This document shows, in pieces, positions 18,093-26,545 of a stretch of DNA of 64,000 nt. This stretch comes from DATILI01 sp035476635. GTDB taxonomy: Bacteria > Pseudomonadota > Gammaproteobacteria > Burkholderiales > Burkholderiaceae_C. The stretch is from NCBI GenBank assembly GCA_035476635.1, contig DATILI010000168.1, positions 1 through 64,000 on the forward strand, written 5' to 3'. The position numbers and the translations under genes were made by a program. How positions within the stretch are numbered: position 1 is the first letter of the stretch; each line of letters starts with the position of its first letter. The notes under the pieces were generated by a model, which had not been told where the DNA came from, searched no databases, and saw nothing but the letters and a program-made list of their open reading frames with translations.

Positions 18093-19022
18093 TCAGACCG
18101 GCTGCTTGAGCCGTTCGATCAGAAAATCGACCAACGCCTTCGTGGCGGGTGACATCAGGCGGCGCGGGGGATGCTGCAGGACGATCTCGGTGTGGTCGAC
18201 GTCAGCACCAGCGATCACGTAATTCGACATCACTCGCACCAGCTCGCCGCGAGCCAGCGGCGCGGCGACGTTGTCGGCTGCTGCCACCGTCAGACCCAGG
18301 CCGGCGACAGCGGCATCGACCACGGTTTCCAGCTCGTCCACCACCATCAGGCGCCCGCGCGGCACAAAGACCTGGGGCTTGCCTGGCTTGGCCTGCCCCA
18401 CGCGACGGCTGAATTGCCAGCACGCGCGCTGGCTGTTTCTGACGCTGACGCTGATGCAGTCATGCGCCTCCAGATCCTGGAGCTTTTTTGGCGTACCGCA
18501 GCGGGCCAGGTAGGCGGGGCTGGCCACGAGCACCAGAGGCATGATGCACAGGCGGTGCGCCACCTTGTTGGGCTCGCGCTCCTCGCCCCAGTTGATGCGC
18601 ACGTCGTAGGCGTGGCGGCTCAGGCCGCGCGCGCCGTCGTGCAGGCTCATCACCATGTCCACGCGCGGATAACGCGCAAAGAACTCCGGCAGGACAGGCA
18701 TCACGTTCCTCCGCCCGAAGGCTGTGACGGTCGACAGCCGCACCGTGCCCGTGGCTTCGCCGTGCACCTGCCGCACGCCGTGCAGGACGCTCTGGATATC
18801 GCTGAACGAGGTGTCGAGCTGTTCGAACAACTGACGGCCTTCGTCGGTGAGCTGAAGGCTGCGGGTGGTGCGAGTGAACAGCCGCATGTCGAGCTTCTTT
18901 TCGAGCCTGCCCACGCTCTTGCTCAGCGCGGCCGGGCTTAGCGACAAGGCCTGCGCAGCGGCGCTCAGACTGCCGAAGCGCGCGACCTGCACGAAGGCCC
19001 ACAGGGGGCGGAGTTCATCCAT
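18093..19022 (-). CDS. LysR-family transcriptional regulator
   Basis: A 309-residue LysR protein with the N-terminal domain MDELRPLWAFVQVARFGSLS, then AAALSKSVGRLEKKLDMRLF. It belongs to the branch with 'TRTTRSLQLTDEG' after the recognition helix. The gene diverges from the esterase-P450 operon across a 153-base gap containing a GGTTAA-N8-TTAACC inverted repeat, so it is the most likely regulator of that operon. Confidence 0.88.
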   Translation of the reverse strand: MDELRPLWAFVQVARFGSLSAAAQALSLSPAALSKSVGRLEKKLDMRLFTRTTRSLQLTDEGRQLFEQLDTSFSDIQSVLHGVRQVHGEATGTVRLSTVTAFGRRNVMPVLPEFFARYPRVDMVMSLHDGARGLSRHAYDVRINWGEEREPNKVAHRLCIMPLVLVASPAYLARCGTPKKLQDLEAHDCISVSVRNSQRACWQFSRRVGQAKPGKPQVFVPRGRLMVVDELETVVDAAVAGLGLTVAAADNVAAPLARGELVRVMSNYVIAGADVDHTEIVLQHPPRRLMSPATKALVDFLIERLKQPV

Positions 19023-19046
19023 TGGTCAATAGTTTTCAAGACAAAA

Positions 19047-19066
19047 GGTTAACAGTCAGTTTAACC
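19047..19066. promoter_or_regulatory. Candidate LysR operator upstream of the esterase-P450 operon
   Basis: GGTTAA-N8-TTAACC, a perfect 6-base inverted repeat whose spacing matches LysR-type T-N11-A boxes. It sits 25 bases from the LysR start codon and 110 bases upstream of the esterase start, a usual position for a LysR recognition site in a divergent promoter. Confidence 0.5.
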
Positions 19067-19175
19067 GCGATTGACTTCTCTTCGCGACGACGAGTGCCTA
19101 AGCTTCGCGCTGACTACAGGCGGGTCGCATCGACGCGTTGATCGGCCCTTGATAAAAAACGAGGAGACAAGATTC

Positions 19176-20732
19176 ATGCAGCGCAAAGCAATTACATTCG
19201 CGAAAAATATCTGTCTGGCCGCCGCCGTCGGCGCGCTGTTGGCCGCCTGCGGAGGCAGCAGCGGCGATCCGCTGGTCGTGCGCACAGCCCAAGGCGAGCT
19301 CAAGGGCATCGAAGGCGCATCCAGCCTGCAGTACCTGGGCATTCCGTACGCCGCGCCAATCACGCCCAGCCTGCGCTGGAAGCCGCCGCAAAGTCCGCTG
19401 GCCTGGAGCGGCACGCGCGACGCCAGCAAGTTCGGCAACGTCTGCCCGCAACCCGGCTCGATCTTCGGCACGCCCAGCACCACCGAAGACTGCCTGGTCT
19501 TGAACGTGTACACGCCCAAGGCGGAAGGCACTTATCCGGTGTTCGTGTGGATCCACGGCGGCGCCCTCACCACCGGCGCGGGCAGCGACTACGATCCTTC
19601 CAAGCTGGTCGAGCAGGGAATGACCGTCGTGACGATCAATTACCGCGTCGGCGTGCTCGGCTTTCTGGCCCATCCTGCCATGACGGCCGAGTCGGCCCAG
19701 CACAGCTCGGGCAACTACGGCCTGATGGACCAGCAGGCCGCGCTGGAATGGGTCAAGGCCAATATCGCCAGCTTCCGCGGGGACGACGGCAACGTCACCA
19801 TCGCCGGCGAATCGGCGGGCGGGCTCAGTGTGATCATGCAGATGGCGTCGCCGCGCGGCGCGGGGCTGTTCCACAAGGCGATCGTCCAGAGTGGCGGCTA
19901 CGCCATGATGCTGCCGCCGCTCTCAGCGGCCGAGGCGTCGGGCACCAACTTCGCCAGCGTGGCCGGTTGCACGGGCCAGGACCTGGCCTGCCTGCGCGCG
20001 CTGTCGATCGATGCCGTGCTGGCCGCGCAAAATGCGACCACGGTCGGCAGTTACGTGCCCAATGAGGACCCGAATGTCTTGCCGCGCTCACCGGCCGTGG
20101 CCTTTGGCAGCGGGAACTACAACAAGGTGCCTAGTTTGCAGGGATCGACTGCCAAGGAATACTCGCTGTTTGCCGCCCTCACGGTCGATCCGGCACTCGG
20201 ACATCCGATCGCCAGCCAAGCCGAGTATCTGGCCGCGCGCGACCCGTTCATCGCCCGCTACGGCAAGAGCCCGCCGCAGGTCGATGCGGCCTATCCGGCG
20301 TCCGCCTTCGCCACCCTGGCCGACGCTTTCGACGCGATCGGTACCGATGCGCAGTTTGCCTGCGGCGGGTACGCCGCTGTCCGGCTGACGGCCGCCTCGA
20401 CGGCGTATATGTATGAATTCGCCGACCCTACCGTGCCGATGTTCATCCCCAACATGCCCCCGCACAGCTACGGCGCCTATCACGGCAGCGACGTGCCGTA
20501 TCTGTTCAATTTTGGTGTGCCATTCACGCCAGCGCAGCAAGCGGTGTCCAAAGAGATGGTGGAGTTCTGGACCCGTTTCGCGAAGAGCGGCAACCCAAAC
20601 GCAGCGGGCAGCACGGCGTGGCCGGCGTACACGGTGTCCAACGACAGCCATATGTCCTTGCAGCCAGGTGGCTCGGTCGTTAGCACCCGATTTGCGCAGG
20701 ATCACCGCTGCGCTTTGTGGAATGCTTCATAA
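19176..20732 (+). CDS. Type B carboxylesterase, exported lipoprotein
   Basis: A 518-residue carboxylesterase/para-nitrobenzyl-esterase family enzyme. The N-terminus runs into LLAACGG, a lipobox, indicating an outer or inner membrane lipoprotein. The nucleophile Ser213 lies in GESAGG, the oxyanion loop is WIHGGAL, and the catalytic His is in YHGSDVPYLFN. The ATG at 19176 follows GAGGAG; an upstream in-frame ATG at 19071 lacks a signal sequence. It is followed with no gap by a P450 gene, so it probably releases an alcohol or acid from an ester that the P450 then oxidises. Confidence 0.88.
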   Translation: MQRKAITFAKNICLAAAVGALLAACGGSSGDPLVVRTAQGELKGIEGASSLQYLGIPYAAPITPSLRWKPPQSPLAWSGTRDASKFGNVCPQPGSIFGTPSTTEDCLVLNVYTPKAEGTYPVFVWIHGGALTTGAGSDYDPSKLVEQGMTVVTINYRVGVLGFLAHPAMTAESAQHSSGNYGLMDQQAALEWVKANIASFRGDDGNVTIAGESAGGLSVIMQMASPRGAGLFHKAIVQSGGYAMMLPPLSAAEASGTNFASVAGCTGQDLACLRALSIDAVLAAQNATTVGSYVPNEDPNVLPRSPAVAFGSGNYNKVPSLQGSTAKEYSLFAALTVDPALGHPIASQAEYLAARDPFIARYGKSPPQVDAAYPASAFATLADAFDAIGTDAQFACGGYAAVRLTAASTAYMYEFADPTVPMFIPNMPPHSYGAYHGSDVPYLFNFGVPFTPAQQAVSKEMVEFWTRFAKSGNPNAAGSTAWPAYTVSNDSHMSLQPGGSVVSTRFAQDHRCALWNAS

Positions 20733-21992
20733 ATGAGCCAAGATACCACGACGGCAATCAGGGACGCGGGTCCAGACGCCTCCGCGCACCTGGGCGGGCA
20801 AGTGCCCGGCCACATCCCCCCGGAACTGGTGCGCAACATTGACATCTACAACATGCCCGGCGCCAGCCTGGATGCCCACGCCGCCTGGGCCGACGTCGCG
20901 CGCACCCAGCCGGCGGTCTTCTACACGCCCCACCACGGCGGCTACTGGGTGCTCAACCGCGCAGAGCTGATCGCCACCGCCTTCGAGGACCATGAACGGT
21001 TCGCGTCCAGCGGTGCCATTTCTATTCCCGCCACGCCACCGGAGATTCCGCCGCAGCTGCCCATCATGGCGGACCCGCCGGTGCACCGGTACTTTCGCCA
21101 GCCGCTCAACCTGGCCCTTGGGCCCAAGCATGTCAATGCGCTGAGCGAACAAGCACGCGTGTTGGCGATCGAACTGATCGATGGACTGAAAGCGCGCGGC
21201 GAATGCGAGTTCATGGCGGACTTCGCGATGCATTTGCCGATGACCATCTTCCTGCACATGGTCGAGCTGCCGTTGTCCGACCGCGAGTGGTTGATCTCGC
21301 GCGTCGAAGTCATGCCGCGCGCGGTCGATCAGGCGGAGCGCTTGCGGGCCTATCGCGAGATCGTGGGCTACCTGGACGCGGTGGTTCGGCGCAGAGCACT
21401 CGAGCCGGGACAAGACCTGATCAGCCGCATCCTGCAGGTCAAGGTGGGAGACCGGCCGATCACCCACGAAGAGGCGCTCAGCGAGGCCGCGCTGTCGCTG
21501 TTCGGCGGCCTGGATACCGTGGCGGGCACGATGGGATTTTTCGCCCGGTTCCTGGCTGAACATCCGTCGCACCGCAAGCAACTGGTGGACGACCCCAGTT
21601 TGATTCCGCGTGCGGTGGACGAGCTGTTGCGTCGGTTCGCCATTCCGTCCGTCGCGCGCCGGGTGGCGCAAGACATGGAGTTCGGAGGCGTCTCGATGAA
21701 GGCCAACGATCTGGTCATCCTCACGACTTCCTTGCATGGGCTGGATCCCCATGCGTGGAACGATGCCACGCAGGTGGACTTCCAACGCCCCGGCAGTGAC
21801 ATCCTGACCTTTGGCCGAGGCGTTCACAAATGCCCCGGGTTGACCTTGGCCCGCGCCGAACTGCGCATCTTCCTGGAAGAGTGGCTGGCGCGCATCCCTG
21901 ACTTTTGCATTGCTCCGGGTCGTCAGCCCCTCACTGCGGGCGGCAATGTCATCGGGATGCTCGCGTTGCCGCTCGTTTGGCCGGTTCATTGA
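20733..21992 (+). CDS. Cytochrome P450 (first of two)
   Basis: A 419-residue soluble bacterial P450. The heme loop FGRGVHKCPG places the thiolate ligand at Cys367, the K-helix ExxR is in DELLRRF, and the I-helix reads LFGGLDTVAG, where the usual AGxDTT becomes GGLDTV. The ATG follows the esterase stop immediately (TAAATG), implying coupling. Size and loop resemble camphor-type class I P450s, which need a ferredoxin and reductase; neither is in this operon, although a ferredoxin and a damaged reductase lie at 55.9-57.2 kb. Substrate unknown. Confidence 0.92.
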   Translation: MSQDTTTAIRDAGPDASAHLGGQVPGHIPPELVRNIDIYNMPGASLDAHAAWADVARTQPAVFYTPHHGGYWVLNRAELIATAFEDHERFASSGAISIPATPPEIPPQLPIMADPPVHRYFRQPLNLALGPKHVNALSEQARVLAIELIDGLKARGECEFMADFAMHLPMTIFLHMVELPLSDREWLISRVEVMPRAVDQAERLRAYREIVGYLDAVVRRRALEPGQDLISRILQVKVGDRPITHEEALSEAALSLFGGLDTVAGTMGFFARFLAEHPSHRKQLVDDPSLIPRAVDELLRRFAIPSVARRVAQDMEFGGVSMKANDLVILTTSLHGLDPHAWNDATQVDFQRPGSDILTFGRGVHKCPGLTLARAELRIFLEEWLARIPDFCIAPGRQPLTAGGNVIGMLALPLVWPVH

Positions 21993-22006
21993 AATAGGAG
22001 ACAGAC

Positions 22007-22858
22007 ATGACGATAGACACCATCCTGGACGCCGCCGCCATCCAGGCATTTCAGCGCAACGGTGCGGTTCTTTTGCGGGGGCTGGTCAGCGACGCATGGC
22101 GCGCCAAGCTCGCGGCCGTCTGCGCACGAGGGCAAGACCTGGCGACCGACCCGGGCACCCATTACACCGACCCGACGTTCGGTCTTGCCGTCGCCAAGCC
22201 CGTGCGCAGCGAGACCTTCGTCAAGGACAACAACTGGAAGGTGGACGATGACATGCGCGACTTCATCCAGCAGTCGCCGCTGGCCGATGTGGCACGCCTG
22301 GCCATGGGCAGCCGCGAGGTGCGGTTGTATGAAGACCTGATCATCTGCAAGGGTGCGGGCAGCGATCAGCCGACGCCCTGGCACCAGGACGACGGCCAGT
22401 GGCCCATGCTGGGACTGCAGATGTGCGGCATCTGGTTCTGCCTGGAAGAGGCCACGCAGGCCACGGGCTCGCTGCGCTTCGCCGCGGGCTCCCATCGGGG
22501 GCCGCTCTACAACCCCTACATGCCGCCGGGAAGGGAAGCGGATCGCGAGAATTTCGAAGGCGGTGAGCTGCCCGATGTCGATGCGGACCCCGCGCGGTTC
22601 CCCGTGATCGGTATCGACGTGGCGCCCGGCGACGCCATCTTGTTTCACCCGCGCGTGCTGCATGCCGCGTACGGCAGCTCGCGCACGCATCAACGCCGCA
22701 GCTTCAGCTTCCGCTTCGTGGGCGACGACGTGCGCTGGAAGTCACGGCGAAACGTGTACTACCGCTACCTGCTCGACATTCCCCTGAAGGATGGCGATCG
22801 GCTGGCCGATCCATGGTTCCCGCTGCTGCGTGGCGCCGAAACGGGAGCGACTGTATGA
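22007..22858 (+). CDS. Phytanoyl-CoA dioxygenase (PhyH) family oxygenase
   Basis: A 283-residue Fe(II)/2-oxoglutarate-dependent oxygenase. The iron triad is His126 and Asp128 (WHQDDG) and His219 (FHPRVLHAAYGS), with Arg230/231 a few residues later for 2-oxoglutarate. These enzymes hydroxylate unactivated carbons. It lies between two P450 genes, 14 bases after the first and overlapping the second by ATGA, so it must act on the same substrate series. An oxygenase of this family between two P450s is an uncommon arrangement. Confidence 0.88.
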   Translation: MTIDTILDAAAIQAFQRNGAVLLRGLVSDAWRAKLAAVCARGQDLATDPGTHYTDPTFGLAVAKPVRSETFVKDNNWKVDDDMRDFIQQSPLADVARLAMGSREVRLYEDLIICKGAGSDQPTPWHQDDGQWPMLGLQMCGIWFCLEEATQATGSLRFAAGSHRGPLYNPYMPPGREADRENFEGGELPDVDADPARFPVIGIDVAPGDAILFHPRVLHAAYGSSRTHQRRSFSFRFVGDDVRWKSRRNVYYRYLLDIPLKDGDRLADPWFPLLRGAETGATV

Positions 22859-24105
22859 ACACCCTGCGCGTGCGTGATTACGACGACCCGAGCTTCGACC
22901 CCTTCGCCACCTTCGATGCCGCCCAGGGCATCGGCGAGGTCGATGACCCCTATCCCGTGATCCATGCGCTGGCGCGCGCGGGTTCGGTGCAGACGGGCGA
23001 CCTGCGCGAGAAGTTCGGATTGCGCCCCTTCGACCTCTGGGCCGACCTTCCCAGTGTGATGGTGTTCGGCCAGGCCAACGTGGCGACCGTGTTTGGCGAT
23101 GGTGTAACGTTCTCCAACGGCATCATGCAACGGATCTACGCCGATTCCTTCGGCCGTTCGATCAACGGCATGGACCAGCCCGAGCACACACGCTACCGGC
23201 GCATCTTCCAGCGCGCCTTCATGCCGACGACGGTGGCCCAGTGGGGCGGCCAACTGGTGCCACGGGTGGTGGCCGGCGTGATCGACAAGTTCGCCTCGCG
23301 CGGACATGCGGAGCTGATCAGCGAATTCACGCTGCAGTACCCTTTTGACGTGATCTACGAGCAGCTGCGGCTGCCGGCCGACGAGCGCGAAGTCTTCCAG
23401 CGGCTGGCCGTGGGCCTGATGTGCATCACGGTGGACTGGCCGCATGCGCTGGAGGCTTCGTCCAAGATGGGCGAGTACTTCCAGGTGCTGCTGGAGGAGC
23501 GGCGCGCCGAGCCCGAGGTGCCCGGGGACCTCATCAGCATGCTGGCCCACGCCGAAGTCGATGGCGACCGGCTGCCTGACGATGTGGCGGTGTCCTTTCT
23601 GCGTCAACTGATGAACGCCGCCGGCGACACCACCTACCGCAGCACCGGCAGCCTGCTGGTGGCCCTGCTGACCCACCCCGAGCAGCTGGATGCGGTGCGC
23701 GCCGACCGCACGCTGGTTCCGCGCGTCATCGACGAGGCCTTGCGATGGGAGGGGCCTTTGACGGTTCTCACGCGCCTGTGCACCCGCGATACGGTCGTGG
23801 ACGGCGTGAACATCCCCGCCAATACCAGGGTGGACGTGGTGGTCGGCTCGGCGAACCGCGACCCCTCCCGCTATCCCGATCCCGATCGCTTCGACATCTT
23901 CCGCAAGCCCGAACGCCACATGGCTTTCGCCTTCGGCCCGCACGTGTGCATCGGCCAGCACTTGGCGCGCCTGGAGATGGAGCGCGCGGTGAACGCCTTG
24001 CTCGACCGCTTCCCCAAGCTGCGCCTGGATCCAGCCAAGCCCGCGCCGCGGGTGCTGGGCCTGAACTCGCGCGCGCCCGACGTACTGCACGTGCGCTTTG
24101 ACTGA
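22855..24105 (+). CDS. Cytochrome P450 (second of two)
   Basis: A 416-residue P450 starting at the ATG that overlaps the PhyH stop. The I-helix has the standard NAAGDTTYR, the K-helix ExxR is EALRWEGP, and the heme loop FAFGPHVCIG gives Cys365. It is clearly a different P450 from the upstream one: the I-helix and heme loop differ at many positions. The pair may hydroxylate successive positions, or the second may turn an alcohol into a ketone. Confidence 0.92.
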   Translation: MNTLRVRDYDDPSFDPFATFDAAQGIGEVDDPYPVIHALARAGSVQTGDLREKFGLRPFDLWADLPSVMVFGQANVATVFGDGVTFSNGIMQRIYADSFGRSINGMDQPEHTRYRRIFQRAFMPTTVAQWGGQLVPRVVAGVIDKFASRGHAELISEFTLQYPFDVIYEQLRLPADEREVFQRLAVGLMCITVDWPHALEASSKMGEYFQVLLEERRAEPEVPGDLISMLAHAEVDGDRLPDDVAVSFLRQLMNAAGDTTYRSTGSLLVALLTHPEQLDAVRADRTLVPRVIDEALRWEGPLTVLTRLCTRDTVVDGVNIPANTRVDVVVGSANRDPSRYPDPDRFDIFRKPERHMAFAFGPHVCIGQHLARLEMERAVNALLDRFPKLRLDPAKPAPRVLGLNSRAPDVLHVRFD

Positions 24106-24126
24106 GCACCCCACCGGACACCTCGC

Positions 24127-25038
24127 ATGAACACCCCCTGGAAATGGCTGGAATCCACCGAACACATCCTGTTCGACGTGAAGGATGGCATTGCGCGCAT
24201 CACCCTGAACCGGCCCGAGAAACGCAACGCCGTCACGGCGCTCATGCTCAAGGAGCTGAAGCAGGCTTTCGTGGAGGCCGACGACCTGCTGGAGGTCAAC
24301 GTGATCGTGCTGCAAGGCGCGGGCCGTGACTTTTGCGCGGGCTACGACCTGGCCAGCGTCTATGCCGGCCGCGCGGCCGAGGCGGGCCAGACCTCGCGCT
24401 ACCGCAGCAGCGTCAAGACCTTCGACGACGACTGCTGGGGGCTGGAGCGCAACCAGGAAGCGGTCAACGTCATCCCCGCGATCCACAAGCCGGTGATCGG
24501 CAAGGTGCATGGCAACTGCCTGGCGGGCGCCACCGACTTCGCGCTGGCCTGCGACATGGTGATCGCGTCGGAGGATGCCCGCATCGGCTTTCCCGCCACG
24601 CGGGCCAATGGCTCGCCGCCCAGCCACATGTGGACCTACCACCTGGGCCCGCAGTGGGCCAAGCGCCTGCTGATGTCGGGCGATTGCCTGACGGGACGGG
24701 ACGCCGCGCGGCTGGGACTGGTGATGGACGCATTCCCGGCCGATCAGCTGGACGCGGAGGTCAACGAGCTGGCTCGCCGGCTGGCGTGTGTGGACTCGGA
24801 GCTGCTCTCGGCCCACAAGCGCATCGTCAACCTGGCGCTGGAGCTCACCGGCGCGGGCACACTGCAGCGCCTGGCCGCGGAGAACGATGCGCGAGCTCAC
24901 CTGTCCACCGGACCGCGCCGCACCGCCTTCAAGGCCGATATGGCCGCCCACGGACTGAAACACGCCCTGACGCAACGCGACGCGCCCTTCGGCGATGGGC
25001 TCGTGCGCCTGGGCGCCGCCGGCGAACGCAACACGTGA
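24127..25038 (+). CDS. Enoyl-CoA hydratase/isomerase (crotonase) family protein
   Basis: A 303-residue crotonase, longer than the common 260 residues. ITLNRPEKRNAVTALM and the oxyanion segments DFCAGYDLAS and KVHGNCLAGATDFALACD are seen. Where classical hydratases carry a catalytic Glu in GG(G/A)xELA, this protein reads AGATDFALA, so the acid is an Asp or the reaction differs. It begins 21 bases after the P450 stop. It might hydrate or isomerise a CoA ester made after ring opening, or perform another crotonase reaction such as C-C cleavage. Confidence 0.87.
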   Translation: MNTPWKWLESTEHILFDVKDGIARITLNRPEKRNAVTALMLKELKQAFVEADDLLEVNVIVLQGAGRDFCAGYDLASVYAGRAAEAGQTSRYRSSVKTFDDDCWGLERNQEAVNVIPAIHKPVIGKVHGNCLAGATDFALACDMVIASEDARIGFPATRANGSPPSHMWTYHLGPQWAKRLLMSGDCLTGRDAARLGLVMDAFPADQLDAEVNELARRLACVDSELLSAHKRIVNLALELTGAGTLQRLAAENDARAHLSTGPRRTAFKADMAAHGLKHALTQRDAPFGDGLVRLGAAGERNT

Positions 25039-25051
25039 AGACGGAACACAG

Positions 25052-25819
25052 ATGACTACCCTGGCCGACTACCAAGACCGCTATCGCAACATCCGCTTCG
25101 AGCGGCGCGACGGCATTCTGCAGATCAGCCTGCACACCGATGGCGGGCCGATGAAATGGGGCGCCGACCCCGGCGCCATCCACGAGCAACTGGGCCACGC
25201 CTTCCGCGACGTGGGCACCGACCGCGAGAACCGCGTCGTCATCCTTACCGGCACGGGCGACGCCTTCTGCAAGGACCGCAACCCCGGCGAGTACAGCGAG
25301 GCCTTCAGCCCGGACTACTGGTATCGCATCTCGCGCGAGGGGCGCGACATGCTGATGAACCTGCTGGACATCGACGTGCCCGTCATCTCGGCCATCAATG
25401 GCCCGGCGACGATCCACTCCGAACTGTGCGTGCTGGCCGACATCGTGCTGGCCGCCGACACGGCGAAGTTCCGCGACAGCCACATCGGCCAGGGCGTGGT
25501 GCCCGGCGACGGCTGCCACGCCGTGTGGAACCTGCTGCTGGGTCGCAGCCGTGGGCACTATTACCTGCTCACCGCGGAGACGTTGTCGGTGCAAAAAGCT
25601 TACGACTTCGGCGTGGTGCACGAGATTCTTCCCCCGGGCGACTTGCTGGCCCGGGCTTGGGCCTTGGCTACCACGCTCGCGGCCAAGCCGCTGACGACGC
25701 TGCGCTATTCGCGCACCCTCTTCGCCCAGCCGCTGAAGGAGTCGCTGCTGCGCGAGCTCAGCTTCGGTCTGGCGCTGGAGGGCTTGTCGGTGAGCGCGCT
25801 GGTGGCGAGTAAGGCATGA
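25052..25819 (+). CDS. 6-oxocamphor hydrolase-like beta-diketone hydrolase (crotonase fold)
   Basis: A 255-residue crotonase-fold protein that reads along its length like 6-oxocamphor hydrolase (as I remember that sequence): shared blocks include DRENRVVILTGTG, VPVISAINGPAT and VVPGDG. The residues I recall as catalytic there (His45, His122, His145, Asp154, Glu244) have counterparts His44, His122, His144, Asp153 and Glu243. That family performs retro-Claisen cleavage of cyclic beta-diketones without CoA. The ATG at 25052 is 13 bases after the upstream crotonase stop. It implies that the pathway reaches a cyclic 1,3-diketone. Confidence 0.8.
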   Translation: MTTLADYQDRYRNIRFERRDGILQISLHTDGGPMKWGADPGAIHEQLGHAFRDVGTDRENRVVILTGTGDAFCKDRNPGEYSEAFSPDYWYRISREGRDMLMNLLDIDVPVISAINGPATIHSELCVLADIVLAADTAKFRDSHIGQGVVPGDGCHAVWNLLLGRSRGHYYLLTAETLSVQKAYDFGVVHEILPPGDLLARAWALATTLAAKPLTTLRYSRTLFAQPLKESLLRELSFGLALEGLSVSALVASKA

Positions 25820-25953
25820 CGGGCGTGACGGTTGCGATCAAGCAAGTCCCGGATCCGGTCGAGATCGAAGCGCTGCGGGCATATCCACACTTGGAACACC
25901 GAGGAACCACCATGCCAGTGCAGGTCAAGGGACAGCAGCGGAACCGGAGGTAA
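25816..25953 (+). CDS. Short open frame, possible 45-residue peptide
   Basis: An ATG overlapping the stop of the oxocamphor-hydrolase-like gene (ATGA) opens a 45-codon frame beginning MTGVTVAIKQVPDPVEIEAL and ending in a basic tail before TAA. It overlaps the end of the convergent hydratase beta gene by 29 bases. I do not recognise it. It could be the start of a gene lost when the two operons were brought together, or a coupled small protein. Confidence 0.25.
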   Translation: MTGVTVAIKQVPDPVEIEALRAYPHLEHRGTTMPVQVKGQQRNRR

Positions 25954-26545
25954 GAGCGCTCCGGCGCGCGCGCAGTCGTTCCATCGCCTGCTGTTGCAGT
26001 GACGCGTAGACGCTGTTGCCGTGCGCGTCGATCGCCACCGTGGCGGGGCCCAGTTCGCTCACTTCCAGCGTGAGCAGGCGAAACTGCGCGATGTAATCCG
26101 TCCAGTTCACCGCGACCACCAGGCGGATCGCCTGCGACAGCAGGGTGCAGCCACCGCCCAGGAATGAGAGATAGACGCAGCCTTGGCGCTGCAGCGCCTG
26201 CACACTGGCGGCGTCGAGGCCGCCCTTTCCGCCCACCAGTCGCAGCCCATAGCCCTCGATGAGCCGCGGCATGTACGGGTTGTAGCGCGTGCTGGTCGTC
26301 GGGTTCAGGTACAGCGCTTCGGGCCCCGAGCCGTCGGCCGCCTCGCGGTTGTAGCAGCTCAGATGCATGAAGGCGCCATCCCGCAGGTCCACCGGGAGCG
26401 GCTCGCCGCGATCGAGGTGCTCGACCATGCGCTTGTGCGTGGGCAGGCCGATGCTCATCGTCACTTCACCCGTGAGCAGCACCATGTCGCCGACGCCCAG
26501 CGCCTCGACGTCCGCCCGCGCCAGCGGAAGCTTGAGGTGTTTCAT
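25925..26545 (-). CDS. Class I fumarase / L(+)-tartrate dehydratase beta subunit
   Basis: A 206-residue protein equivalent to the C-terminal half of class I fumarase: VGDMVLLTGEVTMSIGLPTHKRM, then GPTTS-like NPTTSTRYNPYMPRLIE and GPATVAIDAHGNSVY. It pairs with the alpha subunit, whose stop overlaps its start by ATGA. Together they make an oxygen-labile Fe-S hydro-lyase for a 2-hydroxy-dicarboxylic acid. Specificity (fumarate, mesaconate, tartrate or a pathway-specific substrate) cannot be read from the sequence. Confidence 0.88.
   Translation of the reverse strand: MKHLKLPLARADVEALGVGDMVLLTGEVTMSIGLPTHKRMVEHLDRGEPLPVDLRDGAFMHLSCYNREAADGSGPEALYLNPTTSTRYNPYMPRLIEGYGLRLVGGKGGLDAASVQALQRQGCVYLSFLGGGCTLLSQAIRLVVAVNWTDYIAQFRLLTLEVSELGPATVAIDAHGNSVYASLQQQAMERLRARRSALTSGSAAVP

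Noticed and set aside
22765..24975. A 736-codon minus-strand frame opposite the second P450 and the first crotonase.
   Set aside because: It is a high-GC shadow of two well-supported genes with clear P450 and crotonase motifs on the plus strand.
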